A DNA stretch of 64,000 nucleotides from Nematostella vectensis (Eukaryota > Cnidaria > Anthozoa > Actiniaria > Edwardsiidae), in assembly GCF_932526225.1 (NCBI RefSeq), contig NC_064038.1, positions 9,981,070-10,045,069 on the forward strand. Reading direction: 5' to 3'. Positions 11,357 through 23,903 of this stretch are shown here, one piece after another. The translations under genes and the position numbers were made by a program. The stretch's first letter is position 1; each line of letters begins with the position of its first letter. Below the pieces are notes generated by a model that worked only from the letters and a program-made list of their open reading frames with translations, did no database searches and had not been told where the DNA came from.

Positions 11357-13798
11357 GTTTCCTTACGAACAGTACGCTTTTCTTGGAGTGTATCGAAAAT
11401 ACCTGGTTCAACTGCTTAAATATATGGTGACAATATGATGTCTAAGATTTCTGCTAATTCATTGGCTTACTGAAGCAGGGTGGTTTAGTGGTTTATAAAC
11501 ACTCTTAAAGTGAGAAACGCCAAAGAAATGCACACAATAACAAGAAACAAACTCCAAAACACGTCGTTTCCTTTTTGATTTCAGCACAAAGACGAGACAG
11601 TCTGCACACTTAGCTTTGGAGTATATCGAAAATATGATGTCGGCGCTTCCTGCTGTTCCATTGGCTAGAAAAAAAGGAGTTAATGACCTCTGTCACGCAG
11701 TTCTTTTCTTCTCAGCTTTGTCTACTAAATAAATAAAAAAGTGGTTGCGATGCGAGTTGCTGATGTGTGTGTGTGTGTGGGTGGGGGGGGGGGGGGCATG
11801 CACAGTCATAGGTGCCAAGAAAAAAATGCAAAAGGCAACCTTATTTAACATTCACATCGGTGTAAATCCACAAATTATTAAATAAATGATATTGAATGGT
11901 GTTGATATGTCTCTCTTACTTTGTCTTTTGCATTTTTTTAAGAGACCATTATATGGTCTCTTGATTTTTTTTTATTCTTGTTGTTCAGGAGGATTAGGTG
12001 ACGTCACTGTACGTTGTCATGAAGCTTCACATTTCTAGCCTTCATACATTAAAAAATATGTTTCGCTAAGCTCCGATTCACATTTTTATTCCGGCGTAAT
12101 CCCATTATTCTGACGAAACTATTTTCTTTGTTGGCATGAGGTCTAACATTGACACCTGCATGCGTTTTAAGGAATTCTAATAAATCATCCCGATAATTTT
12201 TATAGGCCGGACATTCTAACAGAAAATCCTCTTCATCCTCCACTTTACCTGTCTGGCATACAAAGCATTTTCTTTTCGTTAGTTTTTTATATGGCTTTTT
12301 ATACCTTCCAGTTTCAATTGCTAGCTTGTGATTGCATAGCCTGAATTTAGTAAGGGCAATCCTATGGTCAATATTTTTTACGTCCGTTAGATAATCTTCC
12401 AAATTGTGGGACAGTTTAAATTTTCTGAGCGTACGCAATTTTTTCTTTTGGGCTTGGTCTTTTCTGTTGTCATTTTGAATAGAGCTGAGCCATGTCTGTT
12501 GTTCAATGTCATAAAGCCTTTGTTGAAGAAAACTGTAAGTTGCTTCGGGAGTGTTTGTGTCAGTCAGCCAAATATAGCTCCTAATACCCGCAAGGTCTAG
12601 TATTTGTTTAATTTTTCTATGCCAAAATTTCTTGTTTTCATAATTAGATATGGCAGAGAATGCTTTGCGGGAGAGTTTTTCGTTATTCCCATTGTTGTTT
12701 GAATATTTTAAGCCAAAGTTTGATCGCTCTACACTTTGCTTTTGTTCTGAGAGGGAATCGTCCTAATTCAGCCCTACACGCGTTCGAGCTACAGTATCGG
12801 TTTACGCCGAGAAGCCATTTTAGAAACTTTGTGGGGACCATTTCTATTGTAGCTTTTTCTAACTTTCCCTTGTAGTCCGCTCCCCATATTTCGCTTCCAT
12901 AAAGTAGGATTGGTTGTATCAAGGTGTCAAAAAGGCGGAGAGTTAGTTTGATATCTTGTCTAAAGTGCTCTCCCATTTCTTTTCTTAACTTGAACATCGC
13001 TTTTAATGCTACTTTTTTAGCTCCTCGTTAGCCAAATTAAAATTTCCATATGGGCAAAAAAGGAGTCCAAGGTACTTACAACTTTTATATGCTAGCAGAG
13101 CTTTCTGTTTGTTTCTATCAGTTCACACTTTTCCGTGTCGCGAGTCTGTTCTTTCGTGTTCTCGAAGGGTAGGAATACAACCGAAAAACAAAATATGAAA
13201 GGGAAAAATGATAAAACCATAAAAATAACTGATGAGTGATAGAAAAAAAGTTAGAACCAATTACCCGAAGATCGAACCTCCTTAGATCAAATGAAACGAG
13301 AAAAAAGACCATACTCCAGACATGCGCTAAAACGCCGTATGGCAGCATAAAGCGTTACGGCTAAGCTGGAGATTTCGGCCCAGCACCGCTATCTAGCGAA
13401 CTGTACAACACAAAGGAACCTGAGGTACCCGCGCATTAATGGGGAGGCAATAACCAGGATCCCAGGCCTGTCTTAGTCGGTTACACGCACAGCTCGCTGA
13501 TAAGATGAGAAGTAGACTGAAAAATATCTGGGTTCTTTTCACGCATGCGTCTCTTGGGAATAAGCTTGTTGTCACAGTAGTGTGCTAATTTCGTCATAAA
13601 GCAATGAGAATTTATTGTGACCTCTATTCTAGGATATAAGACAATTATAGGACAGTTTACAGGAGTTGATCAACCCTGAAAATATTCGAGCTAGTTGGTG
13701 ACTTGTGAGAGGTTGGTAAACCTGTGGCCTTAGTCACCCGTTTAGGCCTGGGTGCTACCCCCGGTCTAGGTGGAGCTCAAAGGCGAAGCGAAATAATC
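11357..13798. other. Intergenic region between two head-to-head basigin-like genes
   Basis: The two genes start at 11356 (minus) and 13799 (plus), so any promoters face apart in this 2.4 kb. It holds a TG/poly-G run near 11765-11797, a minus-strand LINE fragment (12049-13090) and unassigned unique sequence at 13100-13780. I see no confident promoter motif or RNA gene. Confidence 0.7.
12049..13090 (-). pseudogene. Non-LTR retrotransposon (LINE) 3' end: reverse-transcriptase thumb and C-terminal zinc-knuckle region
   Basis: Reading the minus strand from about 13090, the frames give CKYLGLLFCPYGNFNLANEE, then after a one-base frameshift in an A-run FKLRKEMGEHF, LFDTLIQPILLYGSEIWG and KFLKWLLGVNRY, then after a further break a cysteine motif CFVCQTGKVEDEEDFLLECP. 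This is the usual order at the end of a non-LTR reverse transcriptase ORF. No upstream RT core motif is present, so it is a 5'-truncated, frameshifted insertion. Clade is not assigned. Confidence 0.8.
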
Positions 13799-16700
13799 AT
13801 GGCCGTTCCAACAAGTTCTCCGCTTTGTCTGCTCCTAGTTTGTTTATCCCTCGCTTCTCTTTCTCTTGGTAGGTAGCATTACAAACCCCAATGGTAAATG
13901 CTAAAGAAAACCTTTAATATTTTCAACGAGGTTGTATTGTGTTTCTGAAAGATGGCACAAAACAGCAGATGTTTTGGTTAATCGTTCGAAAACTCTTGCA
14001 TCTTGTATTCTGATTACATTGTGTATGTTATTTTGTTGATATGTTTCTATTTCCTAGAGCTAATTCTCAGGTGTTGTACCAGCTATTTGGAGTACTTTTT
14101 AAGAAAGCGGATGCCTTAAAATGCATATCACGAAAGAGATTTGTCGTTGCATAGATCTTAAAACCAAGAAGCTTGCTCCGGCATTCGTTTGATTTGCTTG
14201 TTTGATGTGATATTCTTCTGATTTTATCTACATAGCTTTTTACAAAATTTAAACCTGTGCCTTGATGAGACTTAGATATATTTTATGGAAAGAGACAGTG
14301 CATTGAAATTGCTACAGTAACTGTAGTTTTTTGGCACATATTCTGCTCTGAGGGGCTGTCAAAACTCAAATAGCCTTTACAGCAAATACGTAAATACCAA
14401 TTAGATAGTTTTTCTTTTGCTAAGAACTCCATCTGGATTTTTTATGTTTGCTATATGTAAATCATAAAAAAACAATAACACATATTTTCGCTTATGATGG
14501 AACATCTTTCATCATTCTATTTACATACAATTCTTGATCAAATCTCATCAAACTCTTTAGTAAATTAATTTAAAATGTTTTTCTGAACCTATATATCGGG
14601 ATCATGTTATTTAGCATTCTTTAGCTTTTTATTTAGCTTCTTTTAGCATTGAATGGTTACATATTCCTTCAAAGGTATATCTTTCTATTTGTGATTGTAA
14701 TTCACCAAGCATACAATAATATGACAATAATTTTTTATTGTTTCTGTTCCTGCCAGATAGTTTGTGCCTGCTTTAATAAATAATATATTTGCTAGATAGC
14801 AAAATTATTGCTGCAGATATATTGTCAGAGTTTAGTCCAAAAATAATGAGAATCACTATCACTGCAGAGTAATTTAGGTTTCACTCACTGCCAGTCATTC
14901 AGACTTCACAGGGCTTGATTTTTGCACCTACCACCTAAAGAGGTGGTATCATGCATTCTCTAGCATTATCCCCTGTCGGATTCTGGGGGAAATTGACCTT
15001 GAGTGCTATACTGTATATAAATCTTCAAATTCTTGCTGTTTTACTGCCAATCCAAGTTTCTGTTGTGATCAGTGTTTGTTTTATTGTGTAGCTATCAGTT
15101 TAATTTTAAAGGATATTCATATTCTAATTCCAGAAGCAGTGATATTAAATTTGGATTCATTTATGAGTTTAAGAAAGTGACCGAAGCTCATAAGCAATCA
15201 CTATCAAAAGGTTGGGACTGGGAGTCAAATTAGGCACAGATTTGCTTCAAAGCAGGCATTCAGATATCAGGTTTTTAATGCTGATTGAGAAAAATTATTG
15301 AGAAAATCAGGAATGTCAAGAGAAAAATTCTTGGATCAAAGCAAAAACCAACTATCTAAACACACATTACAGAAATTTATTTGGTTTGCAGTTTTACTGG
15401 TCCAGAGGGTTGTTGTGTCTTTATCACTCTGTTATTAGAAGTCTGGAAGTGACCGGCCTCTATCCATTCTATCTCTATTGTTTTTATAATAGAATTACTA
15501 AGCACTCTATGATATTTTTTAGGTGGTCCAGCAATTATTGAGCCATGGCCTGATAACCTCCACCCAATTGAGGGAGAGAATATAGCTGTCACATGTGTAG
15601 CATTTGACGAAAATGACCCCAATGGTAGACCAGTTATCAAGTTTGCCCGCAATCTAGATTTAGGGGGGACAAAACAGATCACTGATGAGGGCCCAAATGG
15701 ACACACCTACTTTACAACTGAGAAAAAAAGTAAGTCTCATGTTCATCACTGCATGTAAAGGACAGATTAGCAAATTGAATTACATTTAATTAAAGAAAAT
15801 TGTACAACTACCATGGTATACAGTAACTGTATATTTAACACTCTGTGGTTATAATATACACAGACTTTATGTTTGTTTTTGTTTTTCACTTACTTAATTG
15901 AACCAATGGCTAATTCAACAGAAACTAATTAAAAAAATGTCTCATCCAGTAGTAACTATGGTAACAGCTGTCCCTTGTGTTCTTACTTAATTCTAGTGGA
16001 CGGTCGGAAAGTGTCCACCACGTTGCACATCAACAATGTCACCCTGAATGACGACACAAAGAATGGTGGGCGCTACCAGTGTGAAGCCTACGCTAGTAGT
16101 GCTCCTGGTGCCGCCGCTGATGATGTTTATGGATTCACCATCACTGTGATCGAGCGTGAGTTCTGCTTCTCTTCCTTTCATTTCCATACAGATGGAGGAA
16201 ATGACGGAAAAACATAACAGGATGCTTCAATTATATGTATACTCATTTCACATCTTATTATAATGAGGAAAATTTCTCCAAGTAGAGAGTAATAGCAAAC
16301 AAAATTAATATCGAATGCAACTTTTTTTAAAATTGATGCGACTTTTTGTAAAGTGTCATTGAAATTTGAACTTTTCGTCTCTGAGCCCATACATGGAGCA
16401 AGCATGATCAAAGAAAAAACATCTTAAAAAGCCAAAATCTGGGTGATGTATGCATTTTGGAATTCAGCCAGGAATTCAAGGAACTGATGGCCATTGTAAG
16501 AAATTGTGTCTTCTTCCTCTATCTCGAAATGCATATTTTTAAGGTTTTTCAGTTGTAAAAGATAGATGTACAGTGTAATATCCAATAGTATGGGGGCGCG
16601 CTGTGACAATGAAGACACAAATTGTGTTTATTTTTCTTCCTTTATTGGCAGTACTTTCCAGGAGCAGCAGTATATTACACCATCCCTTCACCATTTTCTA

Positions 16701-19700
16701 TATGATATTAACAGTAACTAAAATGTCTTCTTTATTTCACAAGGTTCTGAAATCCCTAAAATCCAAGTTTCTGAGGATGAAATTGTCAAGTTTGGGGATT
16801 CTGTCAGTTTAGGATGTAACCTGACTGATGTTGGCACAAATAAACTGCGGAATCCAATAGATCACATAGCTTGGATCAAAGACAACAAGCTCATTGACGA
16901 AACCTTCAGCCCTGAGAAAAAAAGACTAGATAACTTGGAGGTTAAGATTGATAGCCCTGAAGATGCAGGAATCTTCACCTGTGTTCTTACGGCAAAGCTC
17001 AGGAATATCAGGCCTTACAAGATCTATGGCAACATAACTGTTCAAGGTATGCAGACTTGTAGACATGTACACAGAGCGGTGCGTAGGGTACATAAACACC
17101 CCCACACACACACACTTGGTGGCAAAAAATTTGGTCTTTTCCGTTTATGATTCATGTTACTATGCATCCCCCCCCAGCCAATCATGGGTATGTACCTGGT
17201 ATGGATACAGTATATACACAATATACACTTTATAAAATGTGTTTTTTTTGTTCTTTTAGTGTCCCTCACATGTCATGCTATTATTTTTAGGATACGTTTT
17301 GAATATTCAATTTTAATAAACCAGAAAAAAAAGGTTTTGCATGAAAGTTCAAAATGGATGGCTTAAAAAGTGTTAATTTCATCTCTGGATAAATAAAACA
17401 CTGAATTGCACAATTAACATCGAGTAAAAATTGGAAAATATATATACTGTAAATTATATGTAATGCAGGGTTTTCATTAACTTTCAGAGTAGGCTGTGGA
17501 GATTGATAAGTAGGGGGTTTAAGTTATTTTTATTATCTTTTTAGTTCAAGTAGCCGGTGCTCGGTGGAAAATAGCCAGTGCTTCCGCTGGCCGCCGGAGC
17601 CTAATGAAACCCTTGAGTAATAGATTTACATGATAAAAGCTATATACAATAAGATGAGCGAAGATAATATGTACAATAAAAGTTAAATTTAGTGTAAGAT
17701 GATGTCATGGCTGGAATGAAGGATAGCCTAAAACGTTCGGTGCGGGCAGCGCGGTACAGAGAATGGACTGGATAATCTTAGGCTGGAACTACTCTGATTC
17801 CTAGGTGGTACTTCTACTGGCTACTACTACCCCATACTGTATGTCTGATGCCAAAATGTAACAGAGCTGTTAAAAACTGTTCAATGCCATACTGAGGACA
17901 TTTTCGGTTCAATTTTCCATTTAAATATCGATTGAATACAAAGAAATATTTTGTTTTGTTTTCAGTTACGCCTCATCTCTTCAGGACTGAGGTGACGACC
18001 CATCAGTTCTACAAGGGAGATCCTGGCAAGATGGTCTGCTCTGCCCAAGGCAACCCTATTGAGGTTACCTGGAAGAGAAAAGACAGGAATGATAAACAAG
18101 TAGTTGTCCTGAACCAGACAGGTACAGTACACAGGGGCGAATCTAGGGGCATGTCGAGCAGTTGTATAAACTGCTAAGCAAAAAATTGAAGATCCTTATC
18201 TCATACGTGTACTGTGTGTAGTCAACTAGCCAATCAGCCATATAAACCAACAATGACTTTTATGTTTTCACTGCCATGCCACAAAATCCTTTGAAAGCAC
18301 AAAAGAAGGCAAGTTAGATGTTTTGGTAGTTGAGAAACTACAAATTTGACCTTGAAACCTATATTTTTTCCCTTATAGAACCGGATAATAGGTACTCGTT
18401 TAGCAATTCAGGCTACAGAGGTTTCACCCTGACCATCAACCCTCTGGAATATATGGACCGAGGTAGCTTCTACTGTTGTATCAAGGGTGAAAACAACACC
18501 AACACTGAAGACACCACCGGCTGCCAAGAGTTTCTACTCCGTGTAAAAGGTATTTTAAGGCACCACCGGCTGCCAAGAGTTTTTACTCCGTGTAACAGGT
18601 ATTTTAAGACACCACCGGCTGCCAAGAGTTTCTACTCCGTGTAAAAGGTATTTTAAGACACCACCGGCTGCCAAGAGTTTCTACTCCGTGTAAAAGGTAT
18701 TTTTATAGAGTAATATAGAAACATATACAACCGAAAGTAGAAGATACAGTATTTCAAAGCCTTAAGTATCTACCTATTCCCACACATTTGTAGGTGAGAA
18801 AGATAGGTGACGTTTTTTATTGAGGGCTAGCACTCACTATAGGCAGAGAAATGCGCAGGGTGCGCGCGCATCCCCCTTGGCGGCCAAACAGTGGTTCATT
18901 TCTTATAAGGAATGGTCCTCAAAATTTCAGCTACGCTTCTCGGCCAACTGTTTATTTTCCGTACCGTTTCCCATCATTGGACATTATCCGCTGATATTCC
19001 AGCCGCCAGAAAGGGTTTCTTTACTAAATATTTTTGTGTTTTTTAGACCCCTTGGGACCTCTGTGGCCGGTTCTGGGAATCATTGCGGAAGCCATCTTGC
19101 TTGCCATTATCATCTTTATTGTTGAGAAGCGCAAGAAAAAGACGGAAAAGTGTAAGTAGGAGCAGTGTTTGGCAGTTTGTGGCAGTTGTCTTTCGAGTGC
19201 TTATAGTTAAAGAGCTCTAATCATCCACACTCTTGTTATTGTTTTCCTGTCATATTGGAAAAAAAAACCATCAGAACCAAGGTTCTACACTTAATTTGCA
19301 AAATTCAATAAAACGAACAATAGCTTATCCATATCAGCCTATCTAAATATGTGGGCCTTGTCATAAACACATACTGATTTAGTAATTTGTTGGTTGTTTA
19401 TTCTAACTGGTATTTTCTTTTTTTATTTATCCTCATATCTTTCGTGGAAACTGCAGCTGTCAAGTAAGTATTGCACTGTTATGCTGTACAAATTGCACTG
19501 TACTGGTGATGTATATCCAAGTCATATCACTAAAACTGTATCTTCATGTCTTACGGTATCAAAAGCTATTCCAAGCTGTAATTATATGAGTAGGAAGACT
19601 TTAAACTTTCAAAATAATCGCTCGTGACCGGCTTATATATAACTGATGCTCACTAGTTAGTTCACTGCTGTGAGAAACATGGTGGCAGCGGTGGGAGTTT

Positions 19701-20598
19701 CTCATTGTCAGTGTGATACAGCCATAATACAGGGCTTCTGGAATTACGCGCTTGTGCGGAAGCGCGTAATTTGGCTTTTTTCGCATAATCCGCGTAATCC
19801 ACAAATTTCCGCGTAATTTGGCAAATTTGGAAAGGCAAATAATTTAATTGCACAACTGATGTGTTCTTTTAGGGTTCTTACCTCTATTTCTCGTAAAAAA
19901 AGAGAGATATTCTTCGTAACAGTGCGATATTTCGAACTGAATTTCAAAAACAAATAAAATGACTAGGCGTTCTTTGATAAACCGCGAAGGCCTAGGACTA
20001 ATAATAAAATACCTTTTTTAATTGGCTTGTGGCTAGGAGCCAATGAAAACTTGCCTAAGATATTTTCACGCAAAAAATAACCTTTTCAAGTTATTTCGTG
20101 CTGTCCTTCCTTCGGTACAAAATGTAGTTTGGGCGTAACAGTTGATATTCCGTGTAATTTAGCGCGTAATTCAATAAAGAATCCAGCAAAATTTTGATTT
20201 TTAAAGAAAAATGTATTGCAAAATCCCGCGTAATTTAGCGCGTAATGATTGATCTTCCGCGTAATTTAGCGCGTAAAGAATCGTAGCAAAGAATCCCGCG
20301 TAATTTTGAGTTTTTTTCCGCGTAATTCCAGAAGCCCTGATTATCTTGGAACTGATTGATGATCGAGTTGATTAAGAATAACTTCTTCTTTAATTCCCGC
20401 TTGTCATAGCTCCAATACAATCTTATAATTATATCTGGTTACTGTCTGTATTGTATACCCGAGGATTCTAGCAGTGTCCTGTGTTGTGTCTCTAGGGAAC
20501 GTGTCGAGTTCAGCTTCAGTTCCACAGATGAAGGTGACAAGGGTACTGTCCGCCTTCGCCCTGCTGCTGCGGGCACGCCGACGGATGCCAACGCCTAG
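13799..20598 (+). CDS. Basigin/neuroplastin-like three-Ig single-pass membrane protein, complete
   Basis: Exons: 13799-13868 (signal peptide [18 protein letters not shown]), 15523-15729 and 15997-16155 (Ig1), 16744-17046 (Ig2), 17966-18121 and 18379-18549 (Ig3), 19047-19151 (membrane), 19457-19463 (7-nt microexon), 20496-20598 (tail and TAG). Total 1278 coding nt, 426 aa. Ig cysteines: [47 protein letters not shown]. The membrane exon reads [19 protein letters not shown], with the Trp-Pro entry and intramembrane Glu typical of basigin, neuroplastin and embigin, then basic EKRKKK. Known relatives escort monocarboxylate transporters and other membrane partners; that role here is inference. The paralog at 44784-53398 shares this layout exactly. 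Confidence 0.87.
16243..16530. repeat. Dispersed ~290-bp repeat, copy 2
   Basis: This is the partner of 6428-6715. Shared strings include GATGCGACTTTTTGTAAAGT and CATTGAAATTTGA. It lies in intron 3 of the plus-strand basigin-like gene. Confidence 0.7.
18511..18702 (+). repeat. Four tandem 49-bp copies of the Ig3 exon end and its splice donor
   Basis: The last 39 nt of exon 6 plus the start of the donor intron (ACACCACCGGCTGCCAAGAG ... GTAAAAGGTATTTTAAG) are repeated at 18511, 18560, 18609 and 18658 with an exact 49-bp period. Copy 2 carries small changes (TTTTTACTCC, GTAACAG). Each copy keeps an AG-GTATTTTA donor. Only the first donor gives the phase 1 needed for the membrane exon. Because 49 is not a multiple of three, use of copies 2 or 3 would shift frame. 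Confidence 0.93.
18855..18915. repeat. Dispersed repeat end in intron 6 of the basigin-like gene
   Basis: The sequence TGCGCGCGCATCCCCCTTGG, then CGGCCAAACAGTGGTTCATTTCTTATAAGGAATG, is a reversed member of the family at 6792-6865. Confidence 0.6.
19457..19463 (+). CDS. 7-nt microexon (CTGTCAA) of the basigin-like gene
   Basis: Flanks are GGAAACTGCAG upstream and GTAAGTATT downstream. With it, the membrane exon (phase 1 end) joins the last exon in frame, giving Ser-Val-Lys then a 34-codon tail ending at TAG 20598. Without it, the last exon is read in another frame to a stop at 20713. The paralog at 52336-52342 has a 7-nt exon in the same place with the same upstream GGAAACTGCAG. Confidence 0.75.
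19730..20339. mobile_element. 610-bp non-autonomous DNA transposon with 21-bp terminal inverted repeats
   Basis: It starts CAGGGCTTCTGGAATTACGCG and ends with the exact reverse complement. The interior repeats a GCGTAATTTrG-like motif at least ten times, clustered near both ends, as expected of transposase-binding subterminal repeats. The CAGGG terminus suggests the hAT group, but no clear 8-bp target duplication is seen. It lies in the last intron of the basigin-like gene, between microexon and tail exon. Confidence 0.88.
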
Positions 20599-23500
20599 AG
20601 ACCCTAACCCGCACGCTATTGCACCTCTATGTTTGGTGCGGCAGTATTTACTCACGCGACGTAAAAACCGGAACGACAATGGACCATATGTCGTTTGCAC
20701 ACCCATTCTATGAAAATGGTTTTGATTTTATTTGGTAAATGTTATCGATGATTCGTTGCCCTGGTATAAAAGATGGTGGTTGAGCGATTTTAGAATGTGT
20801 TGCGATGATGGGTGTTTAAGTGGGTAAAGATGTTTATTCACGACTTGCATGACATGGTTTCCTATCAGTCAATATTTGGGTGGTTATGTACGGTAGTTTA
20901 TTTGAGACTGGTTATTGGAAGAAATGTGATTACTGTATACAACAAAATGTGACCGGAATAGTTAGCTCAGTGCGTTGTTCTGTAATAGCTTGCGGTGTCA
21001 GTTGATATTTGGCATTGTGAAAGTTTCTAAATGATCTTGTAACGGTTTCAAATCATGGGATATCATTTGTGCCAAAGTCATTGGCTAAGAGGGTAAAGCT
21101 ATACCATCGCTAAGATCCCATATTCTGATGGCCCTTGACTCCAGGGTGTGTCAAGGGGTGTATGCGACCCCCCTCCAGATGAAGAATATAATAGGTATCC
21201 TGGCCATGTGCATATGTCATATGTATAAGTCGTATGGCTACCCACATACATTGATGTGTGATTTTGGTTCATGAATATAATAAGTGATAATAAAAAAAAG
21301 ATGAAGAGTATATCATATTGCCGCTTAAAATTCCTTCTAGTATTTAATAATTCATGTTAACATTCAATTATACTAATTTTAGATAGATTTTACACACACG
21401 ATATTGTATACGCAGTGTACACCCATTTCAAATAAGGTTTTACTCGGAGGGTCCATGTGTCATAGCCCGCAGTGCTGTATGGGTATCGAATAAATCACCA
21501 AACAAACGTAAGTAAAGACAAATCCAAGTATGGAAAGCGGCAACGTTGTTTAAGTGCGTGTGAACATTTACAGGGCTTTTGGAGATCAGGATTCAGCCAT
21601 TTAATCGTTACCCATGAACCACTGCGGGCTACGACACATGGATTCTCCATACCTCACTTGAAATGGGTATATATCCGGAAGCAACAGCGACGACATTGCT
21701 TAGCAAGTAGATGTGCTTTGTTGTTGCCGTTGCTGCTGCTGTTGTTGTTGTTGTTGTTGTTTATGGTTATCTCGCTGTTTCCACAATACTTCACAGGGGC
21801 GTACGCAGGATTTTAACAAGTTGCAGTCAAAGCATTGAGAAGCTGAATGAGGGCGTGGCCCCTCATCCCGCATCCCCGTGAAGATTTCATAGCTCCCGCT
21901 TTTGGATTTGAAATTGGCGTCAATGCGGCAGACTTTTGAGAATATTACACGATCCTCTGTCATCCTCGATCTGAAATAGGACTTCATTCGTCGCGTGGCA
22001 CTGAACGACATGACAATATGTTTGGAAATCATCTGTAGACTACCATGATTAAGAAAATTATAGTTTTATCCTCATCATTTATAAAAATCAATGAGTAAAC
22101 ATTTGATTTTTCCCCTCGTTATGCAAATAAGATCGCCAAATTTTCTTCGTACGCCCCTGCTTCATATCCATAATCCAACAGGTAGTGATCACGGTTAATG
22201 AGCGACTGTGTTTTTAAGAAAGAAGAGAGGCTGGGTGAGGAACTATTCAAATAGGAATTTCTTTATCATTTCTTGTCTTTTTCTGTTATTTTTTTTTTCT
22301 GTTAAGTTATTTATTCAATTTATCCAAGACATCACATTGTTTGCGAAATACATATCATGTCATTATTGTTTTATGAATTATATATTGTACTATACCATGC
22401 TTATGATTGGTATCGTGTGTTATCTTCCAAGCTAGATAGCGAGTAGCTGTAACTGAGAACTATGGAAAATAAACTAAAATGTGTACTCTTAAATTTGCTT
22501 TTTTCCAAAACCCAATGAAAGGGTGAAGTATTCCCATACCAGTGAAACCAATAGGCCTCATCCCCGCGGCTCCCGTTTGACGACGGAACCACAGGGGGGA
22601 GAAACAGACAGGTACTTGCGCGCATACTGACGCGCGTCTAAAGAATACCGAATAGTGGACTTTCGCTAAGAGATCACGTGACCTTTTCGGGAAGCAAATT
22701 TAAAACAAAATTATCACAGAAATGCCCGTCACACCAGGGAACGACGAAAAAAAAATCTGTAAATAAAACTAAACCCTTACTGAAAAAGGAATTCTGGCCT
22801 TTTTTTTGTAAGCGCTGAATAAGTTGCCTTTTGTTGCTGTTATTTGGCACTAAAAGGCTGAGCGCGCGCTAGTTTGCCACACACAGTCACGTGTTCTCTT
22901 AGCGCAAGTCCCCCATTGACTTTTTCAAAAAGTGTGCCTATAATTTGTTAATGCGGATTAAGTTTATTTTTACTTATAATTCGATGCACAACTTGTTTGC
23001 TGATATCAGTTATCCAGGTTTTAACAATCATTTCCAGCGTTTGGTGAGTTCGGCTTACTTTCATTACTTGGTATTTACAAAATTCAAAACTGAAACTAAA
23101 AGTACGAAAACAGATTAAAAGCTAGGCAGGTGGTAGCTTTACTAAATTGGATATCGCCTACTGATAACCAAATAAACGAAATTCATGACTCATGGCCAGA
23201 ATAATGAGATTCTCTATTATGATGGTACGTTTTGTTAAACTTATTGTAAACTCGTCAGATTAGCCCGTCCATAAAAGTGAAGACAACTGGAATATTACAC
23301 GCAATAAAGGTAAGTACTTGAAATGTTTTTTTAAAGAAATCCAGGATAACTTTTTTGATACTGTAAACTTTTAGTGCCGTTAAGCAAAGAAAATGTCTTT
23401 AAAAAGATTGGATAAACGCCAGATGTTTTTGACAAGAGCCATTATTTTTCATCCTTTTAATTTTTGAAAACAAAAGAGAATTTTAGAAAAAACGTTGATA

Positions 23501-23903
23501 ACTATATATCTGACTTTGCTGGCTTTGATTTTCACTAGCTTATTAAGGATAGGTGATCAAAATCGAACAATACAATATAATACATTATGGTCAACTTTCA
23601 ATCGGGAAGCTCGCCTGCCGTAAAACGATTGAAAAATTCGAGACCTTATGGGTTTCTGTTTGGCCCAAGTAGCCATGGACAATAACATACTTATCATACA
23701 ACCTTTTGGGAGTTTTTTTATTTCATCGTCAAGCGTTGTGTTGTCGCTGAGAGGGCCGTACAAGAATTAAGAATGGTTCCCGCTTCCCAAACACACTGCA
23801 CAAAGAGCCGTTTGTTACCATTTTCAATATGACAGTGCTTACACACCAAATGACACCCTGATTGTAAAACTATACGTGCATTTCGTGTCCTCTTAACTCC
23901 CCT
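20599..23903. other. Gene-poor stretch between the basigin-like gene and the first DEG/ENaC gene
   Basis: It contains a possible 3' UTR just after 20598, a TTG/CTG trinucleotide run at 21720-21762, and one complete MITE (21794-22159). The remaining AT-rich sequence (22200-23900) shows no exon I can support. Confidence 0.7.
21789..22164. mobile_element. MITE family A, copy 2, with 5-bp target duplication CTTCA
   Basis: Element 21794-22159 starts CAGGGGCGTACGCAG and ends TTCGTACGCCCCTG, with CTTCA at 21789-21793 and again at 22160-22164. Its body matches the copy at 9386-9793, including GAAATTGGCGTCAATGCG and CATGACAATATGTTTGGAAA. Two insertions with different exact 5-bp duplications fix the element ends. 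Confidence 0.88.

Noticed and set aside
13255-13345. Possible tRNA-like B box (GGTTCGATCTTC on the minus strand)
   Set aside because: No matching A box, cloverleaf or anticodon arm could be found around it, so neither a tRNA nor a tRNA-SINE is supported.
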